A stretch of 49,695 nucleotides of DNA from Spirochaetes bacterium GWB1_27_13 (GTDB taxonomy: Bacteria; Spirochaetota; GWE2-31-10; MWDO01): positions 1 through 49,695 of the forward strand of contig MIAN01000032.1 of the NCBI GenBank assembly GCA_001829125.1, in the 5' to 3' direction. Under the pieces are notes generated by a model. The model was not told the DNA's origin and did no database searches. It saw only the letters and a list, made by a program, of their open reading frames with translations. Positions 1 to 9,159 of the stretch are shown in pieces (position 1 is the stretch's first letter; every line of letters begins with the position of its first letter). The position numbers and the translations under genes are program-made.

Positions 1-309
1 AATAAAATTTTAAATATTCAAGACGAAAATCTAAGAAATGAATATCAAAAATCAATAGATCAACACGAAAAACAAAGAAAATCAATTGAAGAACTAAAAA
101 ATCAAAAAGAAATAATTGATTTAAGGCTTATGTCATCTCTAACGTCTTTAAAACAACTCCAAATTGATTTTGCGAGAATTAAAGGTATTTATTCTCAAGA
201 GGATAATTCTTCAATCCGAAGTTTTGAAGAAACATCAAAGGATTTATCAAATTATGTTGAAAACATCAAAAATAGTTATAGAAATCTGGAACGAGAATTA
301 GAATATTGA
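1..309 (+). CDS. C-terminal fragment of a coiled-coil protein
   Basis: Reading frame 1 is open from the first base of the window to a TGA at 307-309, giving the last 102 residues of a gene that begins outside the window. The fragment is very rich in Lys, Glu, Gln and Asn with regularly spaced Leu and Ile (for example KQRKSIEELKNQKEIIDLRL), as expected of a long coiled coil. No catalytic motif or membrane segment is visible. It could be the tail of an SMC-like, chemotaxis-receptor-like or cytoskeletal protein, and the fragment alone cannot decide. It ends shortly before a repeat-bearing intergenic stretch. Confidence 0.7.
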   Translation, partial: NKILNIQDENLRNEYQKSIDQHEKQRKSIEELKNQKEIIDLRLMSSLTSLKQLQIDFARIKGIYSQEDNSSIRSFEETSKDLSNYVENIKNSYRNLERELEY

Positions 310-433
310 TTTTTTTGATATAAATTATTTAAAATAAGCTTGTTGAGTTGTATTTTGAGAAAAATATTAAATAATAGTCTAAAAGATAAGAAGTGTCATT
401 TTTTCTTGCAAACTTTTTAAAAATTTATTATAT

Positions 434-723
434 TATAACACAGATAACACTGAGGAAACAAGGGGTAGATACTCCTTGTTTCCTCAGTGTTATAGAAGAA
501 AAATTTAGAAATAACTTAAAATTTTATGATTACTTTAAAAAATATAATGGTATTGAGTTTAAATCGCCAGTGGATAGTTTTAAGATAGAAATAGATAAAT
601 ATAAGTTGGGTTTTTATCTAAATGGGATATTATTGCAATAAAAAGAAGCAAATACAGTCACTGCATATAGTTACAGCATTTAATCTGTGTTAATCTTCTA
701 AAATTTGTGTTAATCCGTGTTAT
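434..723. repeat. TATAACAC-type dispersed repeat region upstream of icd
   Basis: The stretch begins with TATAACACAGATAACAC (434-450) and ends with TAATCCGTGTTAT (about 711-723), so its two ends are inverted relative to each other. The clearest repeat portion is 679-723, which contains three TGTGT/CGTGT units (TAATCTGTGT, TTTGTGT, TAATCCGTGT). The right end lies directly against the GAGGAG ribosome-binding site of the isocitrate dehydrogenase gene. A large palindrome (444-493) sits inside. Whether the whole 290 bp is one element or a short element plus older sequence is uncertain. The GTG-initiated frame at 393-641 crosses the palindrome and is not called as a gene. Confidence 0.55.
444..493. 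repeat. 50-bp near-perfect palindrome
   Basis: Bases 444-467 and 470-493 are inverted repeats with one G/T mismatch and only two bases between them. The outer 20 bp (ATAACACTGAGG... / ...CCTCAGTGTTAT) are perfect. As DNA it could extrude a cruciform; as RNA it would be a very stable hairpin. No T-tract follows, so it does not look like an intrinsic terminator. Its ends carry the same ATAACAC motif as the dispersed repeat family. Confidence 0.85.
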
Positions 724-734
724 GAGGAGAATAT

Positions 735-1943
735 ATGATAAAAATAACTATGAAAACACCTTTGGTTGAAATCGATGGTGATGAGATGACGAGGGTTTTG
801 TGGCCCCTGATAAAAGAAAAATTAATAATGCCTTATGTGGATTTAAAAACAGAGTATTATGATCTTGGCATTAAAAAAAGGGACGAAACTGACGACAAAG
901 TTACAGTGGATTCTGCAAATGCTATTATGAAGTATGGTGTTGGCGTTAAGAATGCTACGATTACACCAAACGAAGATAGAGTTAAAGAATACAGTTTAAA
1001 AAAACAATGGAAAAGTCCAAATGGTACAATTAGGGCTATGCTTGATGGTACTGTTTTTAGAAAACCTATTCTTGTTAATAATATTAAACCAACTGTATCA
1101 ACATGGAAAAAACCTATTATCGTTGGTAGACATGCTTACGGTGATGTATATAAAAATGCAGAGATTTTTGCAGAAAATGGTGGTAAACTCGAAATTTGTG
1201 TTACCGATAAAAATGGTAATGTAAAAAGAGAGACTATTATGGAGCTTAACGAGGCTTCGATTGTTCAGGGAGTTCATAATACAGTTTCTTCTATTACAAG
1301 TTTTGCAAGAGCTTGTTTTGAATATGCTTTAGATCAAAAAGTTGATTGTTGGTTTGGTGCAAAAGATACTATTTCTAAAATATACGATCAAAAATTTAAA
1401 AATCTTTTTGATGAAGTGTTTAAAAAAGAATATAAAGATAAATTTGAAAAATCTGGCATTCAATATTTTTATACTCTAATTGATGACATAGTTGCAAGAA
1501 TCATGAAATCAGAAGGTGGGGTTTTGTGGGCTTGTAAAAATTATGATGGCGATGTTATGAGTGATATGGTTGCATCTGCTTTTGGTAGTCTTGCTATGAT
1601 GACATCTGTCCTTGTCTCACCAAAAGGTTATTTTGAATACGAGGCTGCTCACGGGACAGTTCAAAAGCATTACTATAAATATCTCAAGGGTGAAAAAACA
1701 TCGACAAACCCAGTTGCATTAATTTTTGCATGGACTGGTGCTTTAAGAAAAAGAGGTGAACTTGATAATATTAAAGACCTTGTTGATTTTACTGTTAAGT
1801 TAGAAAATGCAGTAATCGATACAATTGAGGGTGGAATAATGACTGGGGACTTGGCAATATTATGTAACCCGAAAGCAAAAAAAGTTGTGTATTCCGAAGA
1901 GTTTATTGACGAAATAGCAAATACATTAAACAAAAAAATGTAG
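735..1943 (+). CDS. icd: NADP-dependent isocitrate dehydrogenase
   Basis: The 402-residue product matches the homodimeric, eukaryote-like NADP-isocitrate dehydrogenases, which oxidatively decarboxylate isocitrate to 2-oxoglutarate with formation of NADPH in the cytosol. Visible signatures are the N-terminal [10 protein letters not shown] segment, the substrate loop SPNGTIR at residues 94-100, the metal-binding Asp segments [14 protein letters not shown] and NYDGDVMSD, and the cofactor segment [11 protein letters not shown] followed by STNP. The length is normal for the family. The ATG at 735 is preceded by GAGGAG (724-729) at five bases. A second ATG at 750 would trim five residues but lacks such a site. 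No other TCA-cycle gene is in the window. A dispersed repeat forms the immediate upstream region, and a terminator follows. Confidence 0.95.
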   Translation: MIKITMKTPLVEIDGDEMTRVLWPLIKEKLIMPYVDLKTEYYDLGIKKRDETDDKVTVDSANAIMKYGVGVKNATITPNEDRVKEYSLKKQWKSPNGTIRAMLDGTVFRKPILVNNIKPTVSTWKKPIIVGRHAYGDVYKNAEIFAENGGKLEICVTDKNGNVKRETIMELNEASIVQGVHNTVSSITSFARACFEYALDQKVDCWFGAKDTISKIYDQKFKNLFDEVFKKEYKDKFEKSGIQYFYTLIDDIVARIMKSEGGVLWACKNYDGDVMSDMVASAFGSLAMMTSVLVSPKGYFEYEAAHGTVQKHYYKYLKGEKTSTNPVALIFAWTGALRKRGELDNIKDLVDFTVKLENAVIDTIEGGIMTGDLAILCNPKAKKVVYSEEFIDEIANTLNKKM

Positions 1944-1961
1944 TCTTTACATATTAAGTAC

Positions 1962-2000
1962 AAAAACAAAGTCCTAATAAATTAAAGGGCTTTGTTTTTT
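1962..2000 (+). terminator. Intrinsic terminator after icd
   Basis: AAAAACAAAGTCC (1962-1974) pairs with GGGCTTTGTTTTT (from 1987) with one G-U pair, and the right arm runs into six T's. It lies 19 bp after the icd stop and ahead of the convergent ferredoxin gene. Confidence 0.8.
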
Positions 2001-2030
2001 ATACTTTAATTTAAAATTTTAGCTATTAGA

Positions 2031-2822
2031 TTATTTTAGCTTTAATACCAATTCATTTAATGGTTGTGGATACTGACATTCTCCTGAAAATTTTTTTGTA
2101 TATATAGCCTTTTGAGTACAATGATTATAGCATGCCCAGCATCCAAAACATTTTGAGTTATCAAAAACTGCTTTTGGCGATAATGATATTGCTTCATATG
2201 GGCATATATTTACACAAATACCACACTCGTTACAAAGAGAATTATTGACATATAGAATTCCAATATCCTTTTTAGCTTGAGTCCGAGCTAAATTAGGTAA
2301 TAAGCTATTTAAAAATCCAATTTTAATTATTCCTTGTTTTATTGTTTTATTGCTTATTAATAAATCCAATTGATTATCAAGTTTTTTAATGAAATTATCA
2401 AATTTATTCATCTCTTTTTTTAATGGGTATTTATCAGTATTAATTCCAGATTTTCTTATTGGTGGATAATTCTCTGGCATATGTAATGAAAATCCTAATA
2501 ATATTTTAAATTTTTTTTCTTTAACAAGATTCGCTAAAGTTTTTAATGTTTTGCCAGAGAGCATTCCATAAGTATTGAAAACAAAAGCATATTTATTAGA
2601 TACTTGTTGAATTTTTTCAATAAAATTATAATAATATTGTGGTACACCCCAAAAATCTGTGAAAGTTGCAAAACCAAAAACATCATATAGACTAATATCT
2701 GGAATATCTGTTTTTACAATATCATATAGATCAAAATTAACGTTTTTTATATTTTTCTTAATATATTCACAAGCAAGTTTTGTATTACCAGAACCTGAAT
2801 AATAAAAAATGATTCCTTTCAT
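2031..2822 (-). CDS. EFR1-type flavodoxin/ferredoxin fusion protein
   Basis: The 263-residue product has an N-terminal flavodoxin-like domain (YYSGSGNTK, the FMN phosphate loop) and a C-terminal bacterial ferredoxin domain with two four-Cys clusters, CNECGICVNICP and CFGCWACYNHC, which would hold two [4Fe-4S] centres. This is the layout of the EFR1 family, putative cytosolic electron-transfer proteins with no firmly established partner. The start is the ATG at 2822, preceded by GGAG at 2829-2832 with a six-base spacer. A longer frame with a TTG at 2834 would overlap the ribosome-binding site and is less likely. It is 43 bp downstream of the membrane protein gene on the same strand and probably cotranscribed with it. 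Confidence 0.85.
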   Translation of the reverse strand: MKGIIFYYSGSGNTKLACEYIKKNIKNVNFDLYDIVKTDIPDISLYDVFGFATFTDFWGVPQYYYNFIEKIQQVSNKYAFVFNTYGMLSGKTLKTLANLVKEKKFKILLGFSLHMPENYPPIRKSGINTDKYPLKKEMNKFDNFIKKLDNQLDLLISNKTIKQGIIKIGFLNSLLPNLARTQAKKDIGILYVNNSLCNECGICVNICPYEAISLSPKAVFDNSKCFGCWACYNHCTQKAIYTKKFSGECQYPQPLNELVLKLK

Positions 2823-2865
2823 CTTAATCTCCAAAAATAAAAATATTTATTTAACCAATATTTGG

Positions 2866-3468
2866 CTAACCATAAAATACTACTAAGAAAACCCAATAAG
2901 GTATCAAAGATAATAGAGCAATTATAAAAGATTGTAATCTATTTAATTTATGCACTATTTTTATACCTAAAGGCAATAAGAATATCTGCCATACTAGAAT
3001 AATTCCCATCGATATTTCAATTATCACTGGAACAATACTAGGAACATTAGGTGTTTGTATAAGATAAATTGCAATAATAAGTTCAAATAGCCAATAAAAA
3101 GCAAATGAAGCTGATAAAATATAAATACTCATAACTAGAGTATCATCGTAAGTTCCTTTACCATCAAATATTTTGATAAAAAATTGAATTGTCCCAGCAG
3201 TCATAATAAATAAGAAAAAATGAAGGGGATTCGACAAAACAAGAATCCAAAAATGATAATTTTCTGGAGTTACTTTCAAAAAAAGAATAGGAATGGTTGC
3301 ATTAACTTTGAAAATAACAAGAAGAGTCATATTTATTGAAAAAAGACACATGATAAAAAACATTAAAAAAATTGAATATTTTATTTTTTTTGAGTCTTCA
3401 ATCAGATTTATTAATGTTTTTTTGGGTACAAACAAAACTCCTATAAAGTATTTTAAAAATTTAAACAT
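2866..3468 (-). CDS. Multipass membrane protein, Yip1-like
   Basis: The 200-residue protein has about five hydrophobic segments and resembles bacterial Yip1/YIPF-type integral membrane proteins: a short cytosolic N-terminus with a PKKTLINLIED helix, then membrane helices with acidic and glycine turns such as FDGKGTYDDTL. The function of this family in bacteria is unknown. The ATG at 3468 has AGGAG at nine bases, which fixes the start. It is the first gene of a probable two-gene unit with the EFR1 ferredoxin. The family name rests on overall pattern rather than a diagnostic motif. Confidence 0.6.
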   Translation of the reverse strand: MFKFLKYFIGVLFVPKKTLINLIEDSKKIKYSIFLMFFIMCLFSINMTLLVIFKVNATIPILFLKVTPENYHFWILVLSNPLHFFLFIMTAGTIQFFIKIFDGKGTYDDTLVMSIYILSASFAFYWLFELIIAIYLIQTPNVPSIVPVIIEISMGIILVWQIFLLPLGIKIVHKLNRLQSFIIALLSLIPYWVFLVVFYG

Positions 3469-3808
3469 AAAACTTTTCTCCTTTTTAAATTAAATATTTA
3501 ACAAAAATTTTATAATTGTAACTTTTAGTATAAATGAGTTTTATTGATAATCAAATTATCCATTAGGATTATTATCCTAACTTAATATATACTTAAATAT
3601 CTATAAAATCAACTAAATACTAAAATTCTATATTACTTATAATTTGTTTTATATAAATTAATTTGTCACAAATTTAAAAAGTTAAATATAGTTATTGTAT
3701 ATATTTACGCTATTTAATTTGTGCCAATTAGCGAAAATCTTATAAATCAGATTAGAATAATAACTTTAACAATTATCATATCTAAAAAATTATAGAGTTT
3801 CAAATTTA
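3469..3808. other. 340-bp intergenic region with one repeat fragment
   Basis: There is no convincing coding frame. It should hold the promoter of the membrane protein/ferredoxin pair (minus strand) and the 3' end of the epimerase transcript. The only structure seen is the repeat fragment at 3661-3733, which is similar to 28961-29033. Confidence 0.6.
3661..3733 (+). repeat. Dispersed repeat fragment (partner of 28961-29033)
   Basis: These 73 bp align without gaps to 28961-29033. The shared core includes TTTGTCACAAATT and AAATATAGTTATTGTATATA. The outer part here has lost the TAATCTGTGTTATA end that the other copy keeps, so this is a decayed or partial copy. Confidence 0.8.
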
Positions 3809-4861
3809 TTACATCTTGTTTCTTTTATTAACTTTGATAATCCCTTTCTCTATAAACCATTGAACAGTTTCTGATATACCAATCTCACGATTTGAATATT
3901 TGAATTTGTAATCCAGTTTTTTTAGTTTACTATTAGAGAATCGATAGTCAACTGTTGCATAAAGCATTGTTTCGCGTAGGTAAATTAAAAATTTACATCG
4001 GATTATCTTTGAAAATAGTTTAACAAAAAAGTGTATAGATTTGAAAAATATTGTGTATATTCTGTAATCAATAGGTAACTCCACATATTTTTTATTTAAT
4101 AAAGGTGCAATGGTTTTAAAGAAATGGCGAGTGCTGTATTTTGGGTCATCAATAATATTATATACTTCACCATTCCGTTTTTCTTCTTCTGCAAGAAAAA
4201 GTGCAGCACCACAAACATCCGCAACATGCACATAGGGAAATCCTGAATCAAAATTATGTGGTAAAAATAATGCAGGAAATTTACTGTACGTCATCCACAT
4301 ATCCGCAAGTCCATACATTGCACGAGGTCCATAGATAGGAACACATCGAAGGATAGTAACAGGTAATTTATAATATTCAAGATACTCAAGGACAACTTGT
4401 TCTTGCATCATTTTTGATTTTCCATAATTATTACATGGATTTAAATGGTAGCCTTCACGAATTTCTTTATATTCTTTTCTGGGTAAACCATAAACACTAC
4501 CTGAAGACCAATTGATAAACCGTTTTACATTTCCGTATTGCACTAATGCTTGACAAAGATTTCTGGTTCCATTCACATTTATATCGTAAAGTTTTTTCCA
4601 AGAACCTTCATAAGCAAAAAATGCTGCAGTATGAAATACAAATTCTACATCTTTACAAACATCTTTAAGAGTTTCTGGTTTAGTAAGATCAGAAGGAATT
4701 ACTTCTATCCCCCTTTCTTTGAGAATTCCAAAATTAACGCCACGTTCAGAACCAATTAGATCAGTTGCTCTGACTTCATAACCATGATCTAGTAATAACT
4801 CAACCATATGAGACCCTACAAATCCACAAGCACCAGTAACCAAACATAATTTTTTCTTCAT
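3809..4861 (-). CDS. NAD-dependent epimerase/dehydratase (extended SDR)
   Basis: The 350-residue protein is an extended short-chain dehydrogenase. It has the nucleotide-binding motif TGACGFVG (residues 9-16), an acidic residue after strand 2 (ATDL), the HTAA segment, a catalytic Ser in SSGSVYG (about 119-122) and the YxxxK pair Tyr146/Lys150 in NNYGKSK. These enzymes act on nucleotide sugars or on 3-hydroxysteroid-like and isoprenoid alcohols. The basic hydrophobic stretch near residues 270-300 (YTIFFKSIHFFVKLFSKII) resembles the membrane-associating region of 3-beta-HSD-like members, so a lipid substrate is possible. The ATG at 4861 has AGGAGAT upstream. It stands alone, with no sugar-pathway neighbours. 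Confidence 0.85.
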   Translation of the reverse strand: MKKKLCLVTGACGFVGSHMVELLLDHGYEVRATDLIGSERGVNFGILKERGIEVIPSDLTKPETLKDVCKDVEFVFHTAAFFAYEGSWKKLYDINVNGTRNLCQALVQYGNVKRFINWSSGSVYGLPRKEYKEIREGYHLNPCNNYGKSKMMQEQVVLEYLEYYKLPVTILRCVPIYGPRAMYGLADMWMTYSKFPALFLPHNFDSGFPYVHVADVCGAALFLAEEEKRNGEVYNIIDDPKYSTRHFFKTIAPLLNKKYVELPIDYRIYTIFFKSIHFFVKLFSKIIRCKFLIYLRETMLYATVDYRFSNSKLKKLDYKFKYSNREIGISETVQWFIEKGIIKVNKRNKM

Positions 4862-5411
4862 AATTGGCGATCTCCTTTTTTAATTAATATTGATAAATAA
4901 CAGAAACTAATATTGATATAGAAATTATAATCCATAAGCTAAAAATTATCATCGCTTTTTTAGCGTAAAAAACTATCTAAATTAAAAAATTGTATCAATA
5001 ATATAATCGCATGAAAAATAAAATCCTATGAAAAAATTATTAATTTTAAAAGATTTATCAACTATATTTTGTATAACGAGGTTAATTTTTAGAATTTAGC
5101 ATTATTACAGCATTTTTTAGTTGAATAGAGGATTTTAAAAGTTAGAAAATAATTTATTTAGCATATAGAATTGGTTGAGTATATATACCTTAACATAGTA
5201 CTTATAATTTGTTTTAATAAACAAATTATAAGTACTATTAATTCTAAGATATTGACTATTTAGAAGTATTTAAGTATAGTTTAAAAAAAAATAGAAAATT
5301 ATAAATTCTAAAAAATTTGGGTAAAATTTTTTCCAAATAATTAGGTAAAGTTTACACGATAATTATGTAGCTAAATATCAAATCTGTATTCCAATTAATC
5401 TAATTAATCTC
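4862..5411. other. 550-bp AT-rich intergenic region
   Basis: No frame here has a ribosome-binding site or recognisable product. The one clear structure is the long hairpin at 5195-5238. The left edge should hold the epimerase promoter (minus strand). Confidence 0.6.
5195..5238. repeat. Perfect 20-bp inverted repeat (hairpin)
   Basis: Bases 5195-5214 and 5219-5238 are exact reverse complements separated by TAAT. The arms contain AGTACTTATAATTTG. No T-run follows on either strand, so it is not a typical terminator. It lies about 170 bp beyond the stop of the DUF3352 gene, so on the minus strand it could be a distal 3'-end or mRNA-stabilising structure. Confidence 0.85.
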
Positions 5412-8114
5412 CTAATTTTTACTTGCAGGGATTGAGTAAACATAGATATTTTTGTCAAAACTTCCAACGACCATCTCATAATTTTCGTCTCCATTAAAAT
5501 CTGTAAAAGATGGTTTTGTACTTCCTTTTAATGGAAAACCAGGTAGTAAAATACCTTTACTATCAAAAGCAAAAATATTATTTGTGCCTCCATAAACAAT
5601 AATTTCATCTTTTTTATCTTTGTTCATATCAAAAAGTAAGATTTTGCTTTCTTTTGAGTCCAAATCTTTTATGTATTTTTCAAAAAGTATTCTACCATCG
5701 AGATATAATACAGATAATTTACCATCTTTATCGAGAATAGCGATTTCTTTAAGTTTATCACCTTCAATATTGCCAATTTGAGGTTGATTATAAAAAACAC
5801 CATCAAATTTCATAGGAAAATTGTTAAATTTTGTACCATCAATCTTCCATAAGTTTAAAATACCAGACTGTGTTAAAAATATTATTTCGTTTTCTCCGTT
5901 ATTATCTATATCTATAAATTTTGGTGATCCATAAGATATACCACTTCCTTCTTGTGGCCAGTTTTCAAAAACAGCTCCGTTTTCATCTGTTAAATAAACA
6001 GTGCCAGAAAAACTTTTTGGATATATTGCAAAATAGTCTCCTACAATCGAAGGAGGAGTAAGAAGGGGTGATTTAAATTCAAAATTAAATTCTTTTTTAT
6101 TACCTTCAAAATCAATAAAATACATTTTTCTTTCTGAGTTGTTAAAAAGAACTAAATTATCTTTATAAATTATTGGATAGAAAGAATTATTAAAATTAGT
6201 TTCAATAGGGTAGGGGGCTTCCTCTTTGCCTTCATTATCAAATTTATGAAGAATTCCTTTATCTGTAAAACTAATTATATCAAGTTTACCATTCTTATTA
6301 AAATCAAAAATTAAAGGCGGATTTTCCGAACTTCCCTCAAGTCTTACAGGAAATCCAGTTATAGGAGTATTATTCATATCAGCGACAACGAGTTTATTAT
6401 CTTTTCTTATATAAATTAGCTCTGGTAAGTCAGATTCTAAAATATCTTTTGTTAAAATTTGTGAGTTAATTCCTTCACTAACTAATTTTGGAAATCCAGA
6501 AAACATTCTTGCTTTTGCTTTATTTATTCCACTTGCAGCAAAATTTAACTTTATACTTGAATTTGTTAAATTTATTGCAAGATTACCCTTCTCATAAAGT
6601 TTTATTAAGTCGAAAATTAGTTCCTTTTTGTTGAAAAATGGCGGTTGAGATATGCCAAGATTGAAATATAAAAATATATTAGCCTTTTTCTCAATATTTG
6701 CAGTAATTTCTTTATAAATTTTATCATATACGAGTGTATGGCTAGAATTATATTTATTTACTAAATTTGACAGAGGGCTTGGCTCCATAGAAAAGAAAAT
6801 AAAATCACCAACTACAACATAATAAGGCGTATCAAAACCTTTATAAAAACTATTTATAATAGTAAGAAAAAATTCTGGCATCTTAGTTTTATCGAGTTTA
6901 ACTCCTTCAAAGACAACATTTTCGTCATTATCGAGTAGTATTGAATTAAACATTTTTTTCATAACCCCTTCAAGTTTATTTTTGTCTTTGATTTCAAAAA
7001 ATATAACAGGTGAAGAAGAAACAGAAGAAGTAAAAAAACCAAGCTCATTACCAATCCAACTAAATACAAGCTCATTTATATCAGCTTGAAAAAATAATTT
7101 TGCAGCATCATTTATTTTTTTAATTGTGTCTTCATATTTTCCATTTTGTAGATAAACAAAAAGTTTATAAAATTCTTCAAAAGATTCAAAATTTATATCA
7201 CCATAAATATTCGTATCTTCTGGTAGGTATTTTGCAACTTCCATTTCTTGAGATTTATGATTTAAGAATGCTTTTATTAATTCATCAGTTGTCGAACTAT
7301 TTGTAAAAGTATCAAAAGATATATTTTCATTAGAAATATTAGTTGAAATCGCTGTATATTTTTCAAAATTTAGCTTATTTACTATATTATCTATATCAGA
7401 GAAGTTTTTTAAGAATGTTTTAGTTATTTCTTTAGTATTTATGTAAATTTCTGCTATTCCACCTTTTTTAATTTGATTTCTTATATAAAAAAAATCATCA
7501 CTATTATAAATTCCTGCGTTATCTTTTTTTGTTTTATAAATGTATTCTATATCAGATTGTTTTAAGCCAAAAATTAAAATATTATTTTTAATACTAAAAT
7601 AAAAAACTTGCATATTTGAAAAAAGAGTAAATTTATACAAATTATACCCTTCTTTTTTAATTTCTTCTATCGAAAAGTTGTCTGTTTTTGAAATAAATTT
7701 TGTTATAAATTTAGAACCTCGTAGTAAGAGAGATTTAAATCCAAGGTCAAACAAAAGAATTGGGCTATAATCTTTATTTAAAATAATATCAACTTTCATA
7801 TTTATTAGAGAAATTAAAAGTTTATTTTTAGCATATTTTGAACGTCTTACTTCTTGTAGTGTCTTATATATCTTTTTAAAGTCTTCTGTTGCAATAATTG
7901 TATCAATTGCTCGTAAATCTATTAGATTATCATAAGCTTTTGAAAGAGACTCAATTTTTACATACCCAAGAAAATCTTTAGGGATATATTTTTTTATGTC
8001 TTCTTTTGTAAATAAGTAATATAAAATAGAAATACCTGTTATTAATAAGAGTATAAAAATTGAAATTAGTAAAAATTTGACTAAAGAGCCAAAAAATGAT
8101 TTTTTCTTTTCCAT
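5412..8114 (-). CDS. Membrane-anchored DUF3352-like protein with C-terminal FG-GAP-like propeller repeats
   Basis: The 900-residue protein has a short basic N-terminus and one strong membrane helix (about residues 12-34), then a large extracytoplasmic part. Residues about 40-540 resemble DUF3352 proteins (the IPKDFLGYVKIESLSKAYDNL opening is typical). The last 350 residues form repeats of the FG-GAP/VCBS integrin-like type, each with an acidic turn such as DFNKNGKLDI, DIDNNGENEI, DMNKDKKDEI and DFNGDENYEM, which usually bind calcium in a beta-propeller. A role in surface or periplasmic protein contacts is inferred; no enzymatic motif is seen. The ATG at 8114 has AAGGAAAA upstream, and that site abuts the end of a dispersed repeat. 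Confidence 0.75.
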   Translation of the reverse strand: MEKKKSFFGSLVKFLLISIFILLLITGISILYYLFTKEDIKKYIPKDFLGYVKIESLSKAYDNLIDLRAIDTIIATEDFKKIYKTLQEVRRSKYAKNKLLISLINMKVDIILNKDYSPILLFDLGFKSLLLRGSKFITKFISKTDNFSIEEIKKEGYNLYKFTLFSNMQVFYFSIKNNILIFGLKQSDIEYIYKTKKDNAGIYNSDDFFYIRNQIKKGGIAEIYINTKEITKTFLKNFSDIDNIVNKLNFEKYTAISTNISNENISFDTFTNSSTTDELIKAFLNHKSQEMEVAKYLPEDTNIYGDINFESFEEFYKLFVYLQNGKYEDTIKKINDAAKLFFQADINELVFSWIGNELGFFTSSVSSSPVIFFEIKDKNKLEGVMKKMFNSILLDNDENVVFEGVKLDKTKMPEFFLTIINSFYKGFDTPYYVVVGDFIFFSMEPSPLSNLVNKYNSSHTLVYDKIYKEITANIEKKANIFLYFNLGISQPPFFNKKELIFDLIKLYEKGNLAINLTNSSIKLNFAASGINKAKARMFSGFPKLVSEGINSQILTKDILESDLPELIYIRKDNKLVVADMNNTPITGFPVRLEGSSENPPLIFDFNKNGKLDIISFTDKGILHKFDNEGKEEAPYPIETNFNNSFYPIIYKDNLVLFNNSERKMYFIDFEGNKKEFNFEFKSPLLTPPSIVGDYFAIYPKSFSGTVYLTDENGAVFENWPQEGSGISYGSPKFIDIDNNGENEIIFLTQSGILNLWKIDGTKFNNFPMKFDGVFYNQPQIGNIEGDKLKEIAILDKDGKLSVLYLDGRILFEKYIKDLDSKESKILLFDMNKDKKDEIIVYGGTNNIFAFDSKGILLPGFPLKGSTKPSFTDFNGDENYEMVVGSFDKNIYVYSIPASKN

Positions 8115-8127
8115 AATAAATTTTCCT

Positions 8128-8214
8128 TATAACACATATTAACACAGATTTCGCTGATTTTATATCCAGCTAATCTGTGTTTATCTCTTTTAATCCGTGT
8201 CGATCCGTGTTATA
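8128..8214. repeat. Dispersed repeat, full copy with inverted ends (87 bp)
   Basis: The left end TATAACAC and right end GTGTTATA are inverted. Inner arms ACACAGATTTCGCTG and CAGCTAATCTGTGT also pair, giving a nested fold-back structure. On the minus strand, the left end touches the AAGGA ribosome-binding site of the DUF3352 gene. On the plus strand, the right end lies upstream of the promoter of the gene at 8344. Confidence 0.85.
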
Positions 8215-8281
8215 TTATATAATACTTAAAAAATCTACACAATAGAATTTATTGTAAATTAAAAAATAATAAAATATTTTT

Positions 8282-8310
8282 TTGAATATTTTTGTTTTTT
8301 GATATATATT
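8282..8310 (+). promoter_or_regulatory. Sigma70-like promoter for the barrel-like protein gene
   Basis: TTGAAT (8282-8287), a 17-bp spacer and TATATT (8305-8310) lie about 34 bp before the ATG at 8344. This is sequence inspection only. Confidence 0.55.
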
Positions 8311-8343
8311 TTAATATGTGTAAATAAATTTTGGAGAACTTCT

Positions 8344-9108
8344 ATGAAAAAAATATTAATTTTTTGTTTACTTATTGTGTGCTTAATTAGTGCTTTTTCA
8401 AAAACAAAAAAATCAGATGAAAAAAGATTTCAGATAGGTTTTGGTGGAATGGTTAGTACAAGTAATTTAATGGGTATGATAGAGAATACTAAATTGTATC
8501 AGGCAATAGAAAATGGTAGTCAATACGATTATCCGGGATTGGATACTGAACAAAGTAAGGCTATAAATAATCTTGCGAAAAATATGGGACGTGCTATTCT
8601 TGTTGCAAATATTCTTGGTGGGCTTGAGTATGGTTTTGAAGCAAGGCTTTTATGGAATGCTTTGATGTTAGAATCAGACTTGATATTCTTGCCGTTTGAT
8701 GCGTCTTATAATGGTAGAATGGATTTTGTTGTTACTACTAATATTGGTATTAGAGCTCCTTTTTGGATTATGCCTTATATTACTGCTGGTGCAAATTTTA
8801 CATTTAGTTGGTATCCTGAGAATGTAACTAAAATAGATAAATGGAAATCATGGGGAGTTTTTAATAATTTTGTGTGGAGACCTGGCGTTAATTTGAGATG
8901 TGGATTGGATTTAAAATTTAGGCATTTTTCTATTGGTGCTTATTATCAGTACACTATTAAAGATTTTGACGAGTTTGTTGGATGGTGGCAAACTCTTTCT
9001 GATAATTTATATAATAAAGGTCTTAAAAATGCAGCAGAACAAGCAGCGGGTCTTATATTTGCATCTCAATCGCGATTTGGTATTAGCATGGTATTTTATT
9101 TTATGTAA
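8344..9108 (+). CDS. Secreted protein, probable outer-membrane beta-barrel
   Basis: The 254-residue product starts with a Sec signal peptide (MKKILIFCLLIVCLISAFSK). The mature part alternates polar and hydrophobic residues with many Trp, Tyr and Phe, for example GYFEAR-like, RAPFWIMPYITAGANFTFSW and FSIGAYYQYTI, and ends in an aromatic-rich strand (RFGISMVFYFM). These are traits of a small outer-membrane barrel. No specific family is recognised. The start is the ATG at 8344, with TTTTGGAGAAC placed correctly; an upstream TTG at 8299 would hide the signal peptide. A second secreted protein gene follows 134 bp later with its own promoter-like sequence. Confidence 0.7.
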   Translation: MKKILIFCLLIVCLISAFSKTKKSDEKRFQIGFGGMVSTSNLMGMIENTKLYQAIENGSQYDYPGLDTEQSKAINNLAKNMGRAILVANILGGLEYGFEARLLWNALMLESDLIFLPFDASYNGRMDFVVTTNIGIRAPFWIMPYITAGANFTFSWYPENVTKIDKWKSWGVFNNFVWRPGVNLRCGLDLKFRHFSIGAYYQYTIKDFDEFVGWWQTLSDNLYNKGLKNAAEQAAGLIFASQSRFGISMVFYFM

Positions 9109-9159
9109 AAAATCATTAAAGAATCATTAATAAAATATTAATAAATTTTACTTTTTCTA

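Noticed and set aside
393-641. 82-codon GTG-initiated frame before icd
   Set aside because: It crosses the 50-bp palindrome, has no ribosome-binding site and no recognisable product; the second half could be a gene scrap but is not supportable.
1673-1969. Minus-strand frame overlapping the end of icd
   Set aside because: It is a shadow frame inside a well-supported enzyme gene, with no ribosome-binding site.
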